Assembly: GCA_910584715.1 (NCBI GenBank)
Contig: CAJUAN010000063.1
Coordinates: 1-5,757, forward strand
Source: an uncultured Oscillospiraceae bacterium
Lineage (GTDB): Bacteria > Bacillota > Clostridia > Oscillospirales > Ruminococcaceae
Direction of reading: 5' to 3'
Length of the DNA stretch: 5,757 nt
Under the pieces are notes generated by a model, which was not told where the DNA came from, made no database searches, and saw only the letters and a list, made by a program, of their open reading frames with translations. Shown here one piece after another: positions 1-5,688 of the stretch (positions are counted from its first letter, which is position 1; the number at the start of each line of letters is the position of its first letter). The translations under genes and the position numbers were made by a program.

Positions 1-1325
1 CAGTTTTGGTAACGGCTATCATTCTCCTGTTCTGTCTCGGCTGCACGGGCAGGGTAAGCAAAATGTCCCCTATCGACGCTGTTAGAAACGGGCAGACGGG
101 AGAACGCTTCCGCAAAAAGAGCGTTATGAGCCTTGGAAAATCGCGGCTTGGCACGACGGTTTTCCTTGCCGCAAACGATATTGTAAGCAGTCCTAAACGC
201 TACGCTGTCATCATCCTTACATTTTTTCTGTGTATGTCTCTGCTGATAATACTCTCCAATGCCACGGCGTCTCTTAAAAGCGGAAAGCTGCTGAAATATT
301 TCGGGGAGGCGGACTGCCACGCCGTTACGGACATCGGCGACGAAGCTATGAAATTTATGACCGTGGACGGACATGAAAAGGTTAAAAAATATCTTGATGA
401 TATGGAGCAGACCCTTGCGGAAAACGGTATGCCCGCGGAATGTATGACGGAATATTATATTTATACGATGATAAGATACGGCGAATATGAAAGCAAGACA
501 GCTATACTTCAGGGTACGGGAACAACAATGGATATGTATGAATACTTAGAGGGTACTCCTCCCCAAAACAGCGACGAAATTGCAGTGACAACCCTTTTGG
601 CAAAAAAGCTGGGTGCGGAAATAGGCGATACCGTTACCGTGTCCTACCCGACGGGCGAAACGGCGGAGTTCATCATAACCGCTCTGTATCAGGCAATGGT
701 CAATCAGGGCATATCCGTAAGAGTTCATACCGACTGTGATATAAACTATATCGCAGTAAGCGGTTCCCCCGGTACGCAGATAAAATTTACCGACGACCCA
801 GACGATAAGGAAGTATTAAGCAGAATTGAAAAGATCAAGGAGCTTTACCCTAAGTTTTCAAGCGTTAAAACAGCGGGCGAAACCGTAAAGGACACCACCG
901 GGGTCGGTGATGCCATAGACGCTGTGAAAAAAATGTCCGCCGCCCTTACGGCAATTTTAGTCGCGCTTATAACCGTGCTTATGGAGCGTTCCTTTATCGC
1001 AAAAGAGCAGGCGGAGATCGCCCTCATGAAAGCCATAGGCGTGAGGAATGCCAAAATATACGAACAGCACACGTTAAGATTTTTCATTTCGGCAGCGGCG
1101 GCTGTACTTCTTGCGGAACTTTTTGGTATGCCCTTTACAAAGCTTTGCTTCGACCCGATTTTCGGGTCAATGGGTCTTGAAATGGGTGTGGAATATGTGC
1201 AAACCCCCATGGAGATATACGCGGTATTCCCCTTTATCGTCCTTACTGCCACAGCCATAAGCGCGTTTTTGACCTCTCTGTACACAAGAAAAATCAAATC
1301 CTCCGATACGGCAAGCATTGAATAA
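1..1325 (+). CDS. FtsX/MacB-type ABC transporter permease, C-terminal part (5' end outside window)
   Basis: Membrane subunit of an ABC transporter, partner of the ATPase that follows. The reading frame is open from base 3, and the TTG at 6-8 is probably an internal Leu, so the gene begins upstream. Numbering from that Leu, residues 1-15 end a membrane helix. They are followed by a cytoplasmic segment with SPIDAVRNG (21-29), the motif that commonly closes the first FtsX domain. A second half follows: a membrane helix at about 65-87, a long extracytoplasmic domain at about 90-308, then three helices at about 311-329, 357-379 and 403-427. The stretch EGTPPQNSDEIAVT (182-195) resembles the MacB-like periplasmic core, and EIALMKAIGVRN (337-348) the FtsX coupling segment facing the ATPase. 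The whole protein probably exceeds 650 residues, as in Bce/Vex-like permeases handling antimicrobial peptides. Family is clear; substrate is inferred from context only. Confidence 0.9.
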   Translation, partial: VLVTAIILLFCLGCTGRVSKMSPIDAVRNGQTGERFRKKSVMSLGKSRLGTTVFLAANDIVSSPKRYAVIILTFFLCMSLLIILSNATASLKSGKLLKYFGEADCHAVTDIGDEAMKFMTVDGHEKVKKYLDDMEQTLAENGMPAECMTEYYIYTMIRYGEYESKTAILQGTGTTMDMYEYLEGTPPQNSDEIAVTTLLAKKLGAEIGDTVTVSYPTGETAEFIITALYQAMVNQGISVRVHTDCDINYIAVSGSPGTQIKFTDDPDDKEVLSRIEKIKELYPKFSSVKTAGETVKDTTGVGDAIDAVKKMSAALTAILVALITVLMERSFIAKEQAEIALMKAIGVRNAKIYEQHTLRFFISAAAAVLLAELFGMPFTKLCFDPIFGSMGLEMGVEYVQTPMEIYAVFPFIVLTATAISAFLTSLYTRKIKSSDTASIE

Positions 1326-1343
1326 CGAAAGGAAGAAGCAATT

Positions 1344-2102
1344 ATGAATATTCTCGAAGTAAAGGATCTTTGCAAGACCTATATCGTGAACAAGCGTCAG
1401 AACAATATTCTGAAAAACGTAAATTTCAACGTGGGCGAGGGGGAAATGGTCGCCGTTATGGGGCCGTCGGGTTCCGGCAAATCCACGCTGCTATATGCGG
1501 TTTCGGGCATGGATGATCTTACCGCAGGGGAGGTGAGCTTCTGCGGTAAGAATATCGCCCAAATGGGCGAAAGAGAACTTGCAGACCTGCGTCTTGACGA
1601 AATGGGTTTTATTTTTCAGCAGATGTATATGCTGAAAAACCTCACCATATTGGACAATATCATACTCCCCGCAACGCAATCCAAAAAGCTCCATAAATCC
1701 CGCAAGGAAACGGCGCGGCGTGGTCAGGATTTAATGCGCAAGCTCGGCATTATTGGCATTGCCGACAATGACATCAACGAGGTTTCGGGTGGCCAGCTTC
1801 AGCGGGCGTGCATTTGCCGCAGTATGATAAACAATCCGAAAATGATTTTTGCCGATGAGCCGACAGGGGCTTTGAACCGTACTTCTTCCGACGAAGTAAT
1901 GGAAGAACTTGTAAAATTAAATTCTGAGGGAACAACGATCATGCTCGTTACTCACGATGTTAAGGTCGCGGCAAAATGTACAAGGGTCATGTACATTGTT
2001 GATGGAAACATAAAGGGGGAGTATGACCTAAGCAACGCTTCTACGCAGATGAGAGATCGGGAGCGGGCGCTGAATAACTGGCTTTTGGAATTAGGTTGGT
2101 AG
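1344..2102 (+). CDS. ABC transporter ATP-binding protein, MacB/LolD/BceA-like
   Basis: Cytoplasmic ATPase that powers the neighbouring permease. All motifs are present in the 252 residues: Walker A GPSGSGKS (40-47), Q-loop Gln92 in FIFQQ, signature VSGGQLQR (147-154), Walker B MIFADE with catalytic Glu172, and H-loop His204 in VTHD. The segment PTGALN (173-178) has Asn where many ABC proteins have Asp in the D-loop; this is common in BceA-type bacitracin and lantibiotic transporters and favours that group. The length is normal for the family. The ATG lies 18 bp after the permease stop behind the ribosome binding site AAAGGAAG (1328-1335), which supports this start. The C-terminal 25 residues extend slightly past the ATPase core. 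The stop is 1 bp before the regulator start, so the genes form one operon. Confidence 0.95.
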   Translation: MNILEVKDLCKTYIVNKRQNNILKNVNFNVGEGEMVAVMGPSGSGKSTLLYAVSGMDDLTAGEVSFCGKNIAQMGERELADLRLDEMGFIFQQMYMLKNLTILDNIILPATQSKKLHKSRKETARRGQDLMRKLGIIGIADNDINEVSGGQLQRACICRSMINNPKMIFADEPTGALNRTSSDEVMEELVKLNSEGTTIMLVTHDVKVAAKCTRVMYIVDGNIKGEYDLSNASTQMRDRERALNNWLLELGW

Positions 2103-2103
2103 T

Positions 2104-2769
2104 ATGGATATTCTTATTGTTGAGGACAATAAGGAGCTTGCTGATTTGCTGTGTGACTTTCTCCGAGCGGAGAATTATACGGTATCAGCGGTTCAAACAG
2201 CCGAAAAAGCCTTGCTGCTGTATGAAAAATACGGCGCAAGGCTTGTCGTGCTTGATATTATGCTGCCCGGTAAGGATGGATTTTATGTTCTGGAAACAAT
2301 CCGCAGGTCAAGCAACACGCCCGTATTGATTGTAAGTGCGAAAACGGAAAAGGAGGACAAGCTGAACGGACTGAATCTCGGCGCAGACGATTATATAGAA
2401 AAGCCATATGATATTGATATTATGCTCGCAAAAATAAGCGGGATTTTTAAGCGACGATACGCTCTTGACGAAATTACTGACGGCAATATACGCATAAATA
2501 AGGCGAGCCGAACCGTTTACAAAAATGGAAAAGAACTCGAAATGACCACAAAGGAATTTGACCTGCTTCTGCTCTTGATGGAGAATAAGGGTAGGGCTTT
2601 AAGCAAGGAATACATTTTCGGACAGGTCTGGGGCAGCGACAGCTTTTCGGAACAACAGACCCTGACAGTACATATAAAATGGCTGCGGCAAAAAATCGAG
2701 GATACCCCCAAGAATCCTAAAAAAATAGTTACGGTATGGGGAGTGGGTTATAAATATGAAAGCGTTTAA
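2104..2769 (+). CDS. Two-component response regulator, OmpR/PhoB family
   Basis: DNA-binding response regulator of 221 residues. The N-terminal receiver domain (about 1-118) has the acidic pair Glu7/Asp8, phospho-acceptor Asp51 in VVLDIMLPG, switch residue Ser78 and conserved Lys100 in the IEKPY motif. The C-terminal winged helix (about 126-219) shows the family pattern, with TTKEFDLL before the recognition region and TVHIKWLRQKIE in the recognition helix, then WGVGYKYE forming the wing hairpin. It starts 1 bp after the ATPase stop with only a weak Shine-Dalgarno sequence inside the ATPase 3' end, so translation is probably coupled. Its last 14 bp overlap the kinase gene. Its likely partner is that kinase, and by analogy with BceRS/VraRS-type modules it probably activates the transporter operon. 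The target promoter is not in the window. Confidence 0.96.
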   Translation: MDILIVEDNKELADLLCDFLRAENYTVSAVQTAEKALLLYEKYGARLVVLDIMLPGKDGFYVLETIRRSSNTPVLIVSAKTEKEDKLNGLNLGADDYIEKPYDIDIMLAKISGIFKRRYALDEITDGNIRINKASRTVYKNGKELEMTTKEFDLLLLLMENKGRALSKEYIFGQVWGSDSFSEQQTLTVHIKWLRQKIEDTPKNPKKIVTVWGVGYKYESV

Positions 2770-3979
2770 CAGGATTCTCTTGGCAGCTACGGCTGCCGTG
2801 ATCCTATTGTTTGCTGTCGTGAATATGATCCTTGCTGCCGACAAGACCGACAGTGGCAGACTGTACCGCGTAGAGATAAGCCGTCTTGCTCTGGAAATAG
2901 AAGCGAACGGTTCTGCTGACATTTCCGAATGTGAGTATGTAACAAATATTGAACGATACGGAGAAAAATTTTACAGCACGGACAGCGACTATGTAATCCG
3001 TGAAATAAATGAAGAACTTTATCGCTTCGATTACCGTGCAAATGGTTATTCCAACAAAGCACATCTTGTAGGAATTGTAAACGCAGTTCTCGGTACTATG
3101 GCGATTTTGTTTATCGCAGTTATGCTTTACATAAAATTTGCAATTCTTGCGCCCTTTGAACGTCTGAGTGATCTACCTTACGAGCTTTCAAAAGGGAATC
3201 TCAATGCGCCGATAGAGGAAACGAAAAACCGCTTTTTCGGAAAATTTCTCTGGGGAATCGATATTCTCCGTGAAAATATCGAACAGCAAAAGCAGCGCGA
3301 ACTGGAAATGCAGAAGGAAAAGAAAACCTTGCTGTTATCGCTTTCCCATGATATAAAAACGCCGCTTTCTGCAATAAAATTATACTCGGCAGCACTGTCG
3401 AAAAATTTGTATCCTGACACAGAAAAGCAACGCAAAATTGCAGAAAACATCAGTGAAAAGGCGAACGAAATCGAGAGCTATGTTTCGCAGATCATAATGG
3501 CATCCAGAGAAGATTTCCTCAGCCTTGAAGTGAATATGGACGAGTTTTATCTTTCGGAGCTTATCGAAAAAATCGCAGGGTATTATAGGGAAAAACTGGC
3601 ACTTCTCAAAACAGATTTCATTATCGGAGAATATAAAAATTGTCTGCTTTCGGGGGATTTGAGCAGGAGCGTTGAATTGCTGCAAAACGTTATGGAAAAC
3701 TCCCTCAAATACGGTGATGGCAAATGCGTGGAATTGATTTTCCCTGAGGACGACGAATGCGTCCAAATTGCAATCAGAAACAGTGGCTGTACGCTCGGCA
3801 AGGACGATTTGCCGCATATTTTTGAGAGCTTTTGGCGCGGTGCAAATGCGGAAAATATTCGTGGCAGCGGGCTGGGCCTCTATATTTGCAGACAGCTTAT
3901 GCACAGGATGAACGGCGAAATTTTTGCTGAGATCAACGATGACATTATCACAGTCACCGCAGTTTTCGCAAGAGCGTGA
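2756..3979 (+). CDS. Membrane sensor histidine kinase
   Basis: Sensor kinase of 407 residues that should phosphorylate the adjacent regulator. Two membrane helices (about 6-27 and 103-128) enclose an extracytoplasmic segment of about 75 residues. A HAMP-like linker and a charged, probably coiled-coil stretch (about 130-190) follow. The H-box is LSHDIKTPL with phospho-acceptor His198. The ATPase domain has the N-box (ENSLKYG, Asn315), an F-box (FESFWRG, 356-362) and a G2 box (GSGLGLYI, 370-377). The G1 position reads RNSG (341-344) instead of the classic DxGxG, a variant I believe is frequent in peptide-sensing Firmicutes kinases, so not evidence of inactivity. Its start overlaps the regulator end by 14 bp, with GGGGAGTGGG upstream as a possible ribosome binding site. 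Unlike BceS-type kinases, which lack a real outer domain, this one could bind a ligand directly. Confidence 0.95.
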   Translation: MKAFNRILLAATAAVILLFAVVNMILAADKTDSGRLYRVEISRLALEIEANGSADISECEYVTNIERYGEKFYSTDSDYVIREINEELYRFDYRANGYSNKAHLVGIVNAVLGTMAILFIAVMLYIKFAILAPFERLSDLPYELSKGNLNAPIEETKNRFFGKFLWGIDILRENIEQQKQRELEMQKEKKTLLLSLSHDIKTPLSAIKLYSAALSKNLYPDTEKQRKIAENISEKANEIESYVSQIIMASREDFLSLEVNMDEFYLSELIEKIAGYYREKLALLKTDFIIGEYKNCLLSGDLSRSVELLQNVMENSLKYGDGKCVELIFPEDDECVQIAIRNSGCTLGKDDLPHIFESFWRGANAENIRGSGLGLYICRQLMHRMNGEIFAEINDDIITVTAVFARA

Positions 3980-4022
3980 ATTGCTGGTGCGGAAAGCAGT
4001 TTCATTACCGCAAATTTCTAAA

Positions 4023-4036
4023 AGTATATCTATACT
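4023..4036. repeat. Short perfect inverted repeat AGTATA-TC-TATACT
   Basis: Six-base arms separated by two bases, 43 bp after the kinase stop. The surrounding 25 bases are A/T-rich and unlike the GC-rich DNA further right. It could be a protein-binding site, a junction remnant or chance; nothing in the sequence decides between these. Confidence 0.3.
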
Positions 4037-4045
4037 ATATCCCAT

Positions 4046-4085
4046 CTGCCCAGCGGCAGAAAAGAAAAAAACCGCTGCTGGGCAG
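4046..4085 (+). terminator. Hairpin after the kinase gene, possible operon terminator without U-tract
   Basis: The arms CTGCCCAG (4046-4053) and CTGGGCAG (4078-4085) are perfectly complementary over 8 bp. An inner CGG/CCG pairing extends them with a three-base bulge. The loop is A-rich. The position, about 65 bp after the last gene of the ABC/two-component operon, suits a terminator. However, the bases after the right arm (GTCTACTTTG) are not a U-tract in either direction, so intrinsic termination may be weak or absent. Confidence 0.4.
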
Positions 4086-4148
4086 GTCTACTTTGCGTGT
4101 TCAAATTAGCCTTATGGCGGTTTTGAGAAATCAAAGCCGTCATTTTCT

Positions 4149-4286
4149 ATGACCTCGTGGCGGCAACAGGAGGATGCCGCCGTGAGGTTGCGATGCCAAA
4201 ATCAGTTTGATATTCATTCGTCAAAAAAAGCCTGCCCCCCGCAGCGGCGCACTCCACCCACAATTGCGAAAATAGTCGTTTCCTGA
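4149..4286 (+). CDS. Possible small ORF (45 codons) in the leader, function unknown
   Basis: The ATG at 4149 overlaps the TGA (4150-4152) of an upstream 12-codon frame, an arrangement typical of translational coupling. The frame runs to TGA at 4284-4286 and encodes a basic, Pro-rich peptide with two Cys. An alternative start is GTG at 4182, which has a good ribosome binding site (AGGAGG, 4168-4173, spacing 8), and would give 34 residues. No family is recognised. It may be a leader peptide whose translation matters more than its product, a small protein, or a chance open frame. The frame one base over is also open for part of the same stretch, which weakens the case. Confidence 0.25.
   Translation: MTSWRQQEDAAVRLRCQNQFDIHSSKKACPPQRRTPPTIAKIVVS
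4151..4189 (+). promoter_or_regulatory. Long hairpin presenting AGGAGG in its loop
   Basis: The arms at 4151-4165 and 4175-4189 pair over 15 bp, including a perfect GGCGGCA/TGCCGCC core, two central wobble pairs and the outer CCTC/GAGG. The 9-base loop ACAGGAGGA carries a consensus Shine-Dalgarno sequence. The GTG 8 bases downstream lies in the right arm, so the start codon would be paired while the ribosome binding site is exposed. The 12-codon frame ends exactly at the base of this stem. Confidence 0.6.
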
Positions 4287-4306
4287 CGGCTCATAATGTT
4301 GCTACC

Positions 4307-4344
4307 AGCACCCGAATGGCCTCGCGCCGTCCGGGTGCTTTTCT
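4307..4344 (+). terminator. Intrinsic terminator inside the leader, candidate attenuator
   Basis: The arms AGCACCCG (4307-4314) and CGGGTGCT (4332-4339) pair perfectly, with an inner GGC/GCC pairing (4318-4320 with 4326-4328) capping the stem. TTTTCT follows at 4339-4344, so this is the best Rho-independent-type signal in the window. It lies 20 bp after the 45-codon frame and 87 bp before the sigma-like gene, where it could either end upstream transcription or act as a conditional attenuator. Confidence 0.6.
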
Positions 4345-4350
4345 ATGTCC

Positions 4351-4369
4351 GGGCCGACCATATCGGCCC
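4351..4369 (+). repeat. GC-rich hairpin
   Basis: GGGCCGA (4351-4357) and TCGGCCC (4363-4369) form a perfect 7-bp stem with a 5-base loop (CCATA). It lies between the terminator-like hairpin and the hairpin over the ribosome binding site, and has no U-tract. It may be a structural part of the leader RNA or a protein-binding palindrome. Confidence 0.5.
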
Positions 4370-4387
4370 TGCTGCCGCTCTCCGCCC

Positions 4388-4423
4388 TTCTCCGTTCAGA
4401 CACCCAAAAATCTGAACGGAGGA
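4388..4423 (+). promoter_or_regulatory. Hairpin sequestering the ribosome binding site of the first sigma-like gene
   Basis: TCCGTTCAGA (4391-4400) and TCTGAACGGA (4411-4420) are a perfect 10-bp inverted repeat. The helix extends by C-G, a T-G wobble and T-A to 4388/4423. The Shine-Dalgarno GGAGG (4418-4422, 8 bases before the ATG) is thus entirely inside the right arm. As RNA this should hold translation low until something opens the stem. The same palindrome could instead be an operator in DNA. Confidence 0.6.
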
Positions 4424-4430
4424 AAGGACG

Positions 4431-4838
4431 ATGGAAATTACCATCAAAATCAACGGGCGCGTAATGTCCGTTGAGGTCAGCGCCGATGTTGCTGACTATC
4501 TGGAACAGGCCAAGCGGGACAGCCGGAAACTGTACCGGGAGCGTCAGCGGTATTGGGACGGGCGCGAATATGACGAGTACATAATCGCCACGGAGGGGCG
4601 CTTGCCCTACTGCGCCACGCCGGAAGAATTGATTTGCCAGTGGGAAACGCTGGATGAAATTCTAACGGTTCTGGCACTCTGCACCGATACCCAGCAGGAG
4701 CGATTTTTGCTCCACGCTCTGTACGATCTCAGCTATGCGGAGATTGCCGAGATGTGCGGTTGTACCAAGGTTTCCGTTTGCCGGAGCATCATGGGCGTTC
4801 GCAAAAAGTTTTTCAAATTCTGGAGAAAAACACGCTAA
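4431..4838 (+). CDS. Small sigma-70 region-4-like regulator of a mobile element
   Basis: Protein of 135 residues of the kind annotated as sigma-70 family factor in clostridial conjugative and mobilizable elements. Residues 1-25 form a small beta-rich start (MEITIKINGRVMSVEVS), followed by a very basic, Tyr- and Arg-rich segment (about 26-56). Residues 64-97 contain helices that lead into a helix-turn-helix (about 100-127: SYAEIAEMCGCTKVSV then an Arg/Lys-rich recognition part). Region 2, which binds the -10 box and core polymerase in true sigma factors, is absent. It is therefore more likely a transcriptional activator or accessory factor than a stand-alone sigma. The start is set by GGAGG 8 bases upstream, which is buried in a hairpin. 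A second gene of similar design follows 108 bp later. Its target is unknown; element transfer genes are the natural guess. Confidence 0.8.
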   Translation: MEITIKINGRVMSVEVSADVADYLEQAKRDSRKLYRERQRYWDGREYDEYIIATEGRLPYCATPEELICQWETLDEILTVLALCTDTQQERFLLHALYDLSYAEIAEMCGCTKVSVCRSIMGVRKKFFKFWRKTR

Positions 4839-4864
4839 CGAATGACCCCCTAAGTGGGCTATAA

Positions 4865-4926
4865 GGTGAGGGGCATCACGCTCCATCACCGGGAGGGACA
4901 AGCTGCTGCGGCAGCTTGTCCCTCCT
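4865..4926 (+). repeat. Two adjacent stem-loops between the sigma-like genes, one with a perfect 15-bp stem
   Basis: The second structure has perfectly complementary 15-base arms at 4892-4906 and 4911-4925, with loop TGCG and a G-T pair extending it to 4891/4926. Just before it, GGTGA (4865-4869) and TCACC (4886-4890) form a weaker imperfect hairpin. No U-tract follows, and the ribosome binding site AAGGAGGT (4935-4942) of the next gene begins 8 bases after the stem and remains free. An RNA stability or processing element, a pause or attenuation signal, or a protein-binding palindrome would all fit. Confidence 0.7.
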
Positions 4927-4946
4927 GCTATCTGAAGGAGGTCACT

Positions 4947-5405
4947 ATGGCAATCATCAACCTAAGACGCTACTATCCCCACTACCCCAAGGACAAATTT
5001 CTGGAAGTGCCGGACGAGGTAGCGGAGGCTCTGGAGGAAGGACGGCGCATCGAACACCGGCAGGACAATCGGCGGAGCTACTACCATGTCTATTCCATGG
5101 ACTGCACCCCCGCCATCGAGAACCACACCATGTTCCTGGTGCTGTCCCCGGAGGAACTGCTGATCCGGGACGAGGATGAAGCGGCGGCGGAACTGGTCAT
5201 GGAAAACCTGGCTGCGGCCATCGCACAGCTTTCCCCCATCCAGGCCCGGAGGCTCCACGCCCGGTATGCGCTGAAAAAGAAGTATCGGGAGATCGGCGCA
5301 GACGAGGGCGTGACCGGAAGCTGCGCCGCTAAATCCGTCACCAATGCGGTCACGAAGCTGCAAAAATTTTTCATCAAAAATGGCTGGATGCCGAAGGAGG
5401 CTTGA
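4947..5405 (+). CDS. Second sigma-70 region-4-like regulator of a mobile element
   Basis: Protein of 152 residues. The start at 4947 is preferred over the in-frame ATG at 4854 because AAGGAGGT (4935-4942) lies 4 bases upstream, MAIINLRRYYPHY is the usual beginning of this family as I know it, and the earlier start would run through a 15-bp hairpin. Residues 1-30 are the conserved aromatic N-terminus, 31-62 a charged linker, and LVLSPEELL (64-72) precedes an acidic stretch. Residues 84-144 resemble sigma region 4: ALSPIQARRLHARY-like helices (the sequence reads QLSPIQARRLHARY at 94-107), then a helix-turn-helix with YREIGADEGVTGSCAAKSV. As in the preceding gene, region 2 is lacking. The third codon position is strongly G/C-biased, unlike the ABC/two-component genes. 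Its 3' end contains the ribosome binding site of the next gene. Confidence 0.8.
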   Translation: MAIINLRRYYPHYPKDKFLEVPDEVAEALEEGRRIEHRQDNRRSYYHVYSMDCTPAIENHTMFLVLSPEELLIRDEDEAAAELVMENLAAAIAQLSPIQARRLHARYALKKKYREIGADEGVTGSCAAKSVTNAVTKLQKFFIKNGWMPKEA

Positions 5406-5412
5406 TACAAAA

Positions 5413-5686
5413 ATGGACAAAACATTGGAGGCACAAAAGGCTCATGCTGAAAAGGAAATCTATCAGCTTGAGAACCGGCAGAAGATTTTGCTGAACCGAA
5501 TCCGCAAGGAGGAACGCAACGCCAGGACCAGCCGCTTGTGCAAGCATGGTGCGATTTTGGAGGGCGTGTTCCCCGCCGTCCTTGACGCTGACGGCGAGGC
5601 TCAAGGAGTTTCTGATTGCCCTTTCCCGCCTGCCGGGAGCAGGGAAACTCGCGGAAAAAACGCTGAACGCCGGGGACGAAGGATAA
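5413..5686 (+). pseudogene. DUF3847-like small coiled-coil protein, apparently frameshifted
   Basis: The ATG at 5413 follows AAGGAGG (5394-5400, spacing 12). The first 56 residues look like DUF3847 proteins, which typically sit between a sigma-like gene and a MobA/MobL relaxase in clostridial elements. They form a long charged helix with LENRQKILLNRIRKEERNAR (20-39), then a basic RLCKHGAILEGVF segment. Beyond residue 56 the same frame turns Arg/Pro/Cys-rich and stays open to the window end, running straight through the oriT-like repeats, which is implausible for this family. The frame one base ahead, from TTG at 5582, gives LTLTARLKEFLIALSRLPG and more helix, and stops at TAA 5684-5686. Joined, they would make a 90-residue protein of normal size. 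One extra base near 5571-5581 (the CCCC run or GTCC) would explain this. Mutation or a sequence error are both possible. The role is unproven; perhaps a relaxosome accessory. Confidence 0.6.
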
Positions 5687-5688
5687 GT

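Larger units (their letters stand above)
4086..4430 (+). promoter_or_regulatory. Structured leader region upstream of the first sigma-like gene
   Basis: About 340 bp without a large gene. In order it holds a 12-codon open frame (MAVLRNQSRHFL, 4114-4152), a 45-codon open frame starting inside the stop of the first (4149-4286), and four strong hairpins (4151-4189, 4307-4339, 4351-4369, 4388-4423), each listed separately. The run of structures ends at the ribosome binding site of the sigma-like gene, which suggests a transcribed 5' leader that controls its expression. I found no promoter with good -35 and -10 boxes. TAATGT at 4294-4299 resembles a -10 box but lacks a -35 at proper spacing. Confidence 0.5.

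Noticed and set aside
845..1375. 176-codon open frame on the - strand inside the permease gene
   Set aside because: It lies fully antisense to a well-supported FtsX-type coding region, has no recognisable domain, and runs across the ATPase start.
2096..2329. 77-codon + strand frame overlapping the response regulator start
   Set aside because: It is a frame shadow over the receiver domain, whose catalytic residues clearly define the true frame.
3380..4045. 221-codon open frame on the - strand inside the kinase gene
   Set aside because: It mirrors the conserved kinase catalytic domain, and its protein is Cys/Phe-rich with no family features.
4264..4299. Promoter with TTGCGA (4264-4269) and TAATGT (4294-4299)
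   Set aside because: The 24-base spacer is too long for a sigma-70 promoter, and no better -35 box sits at 16-18 bases.
4209..4474. Open frame on the + strand through the leader into the sigma-like gene
   Set aside because: It has no clear start and low-complexity Pro/Arg/Ser composition, crosses three hairpins, and overlaps the better-supported gene in another frame.
4854..4946. N-terminal extension of the second sigma-like protein from the ATG at 4854
   Set aside because: There is no ribosome binding site, it would translate through the 15-bp hairpin, and a strong Shine-Dalgarno sits at the downstream start.
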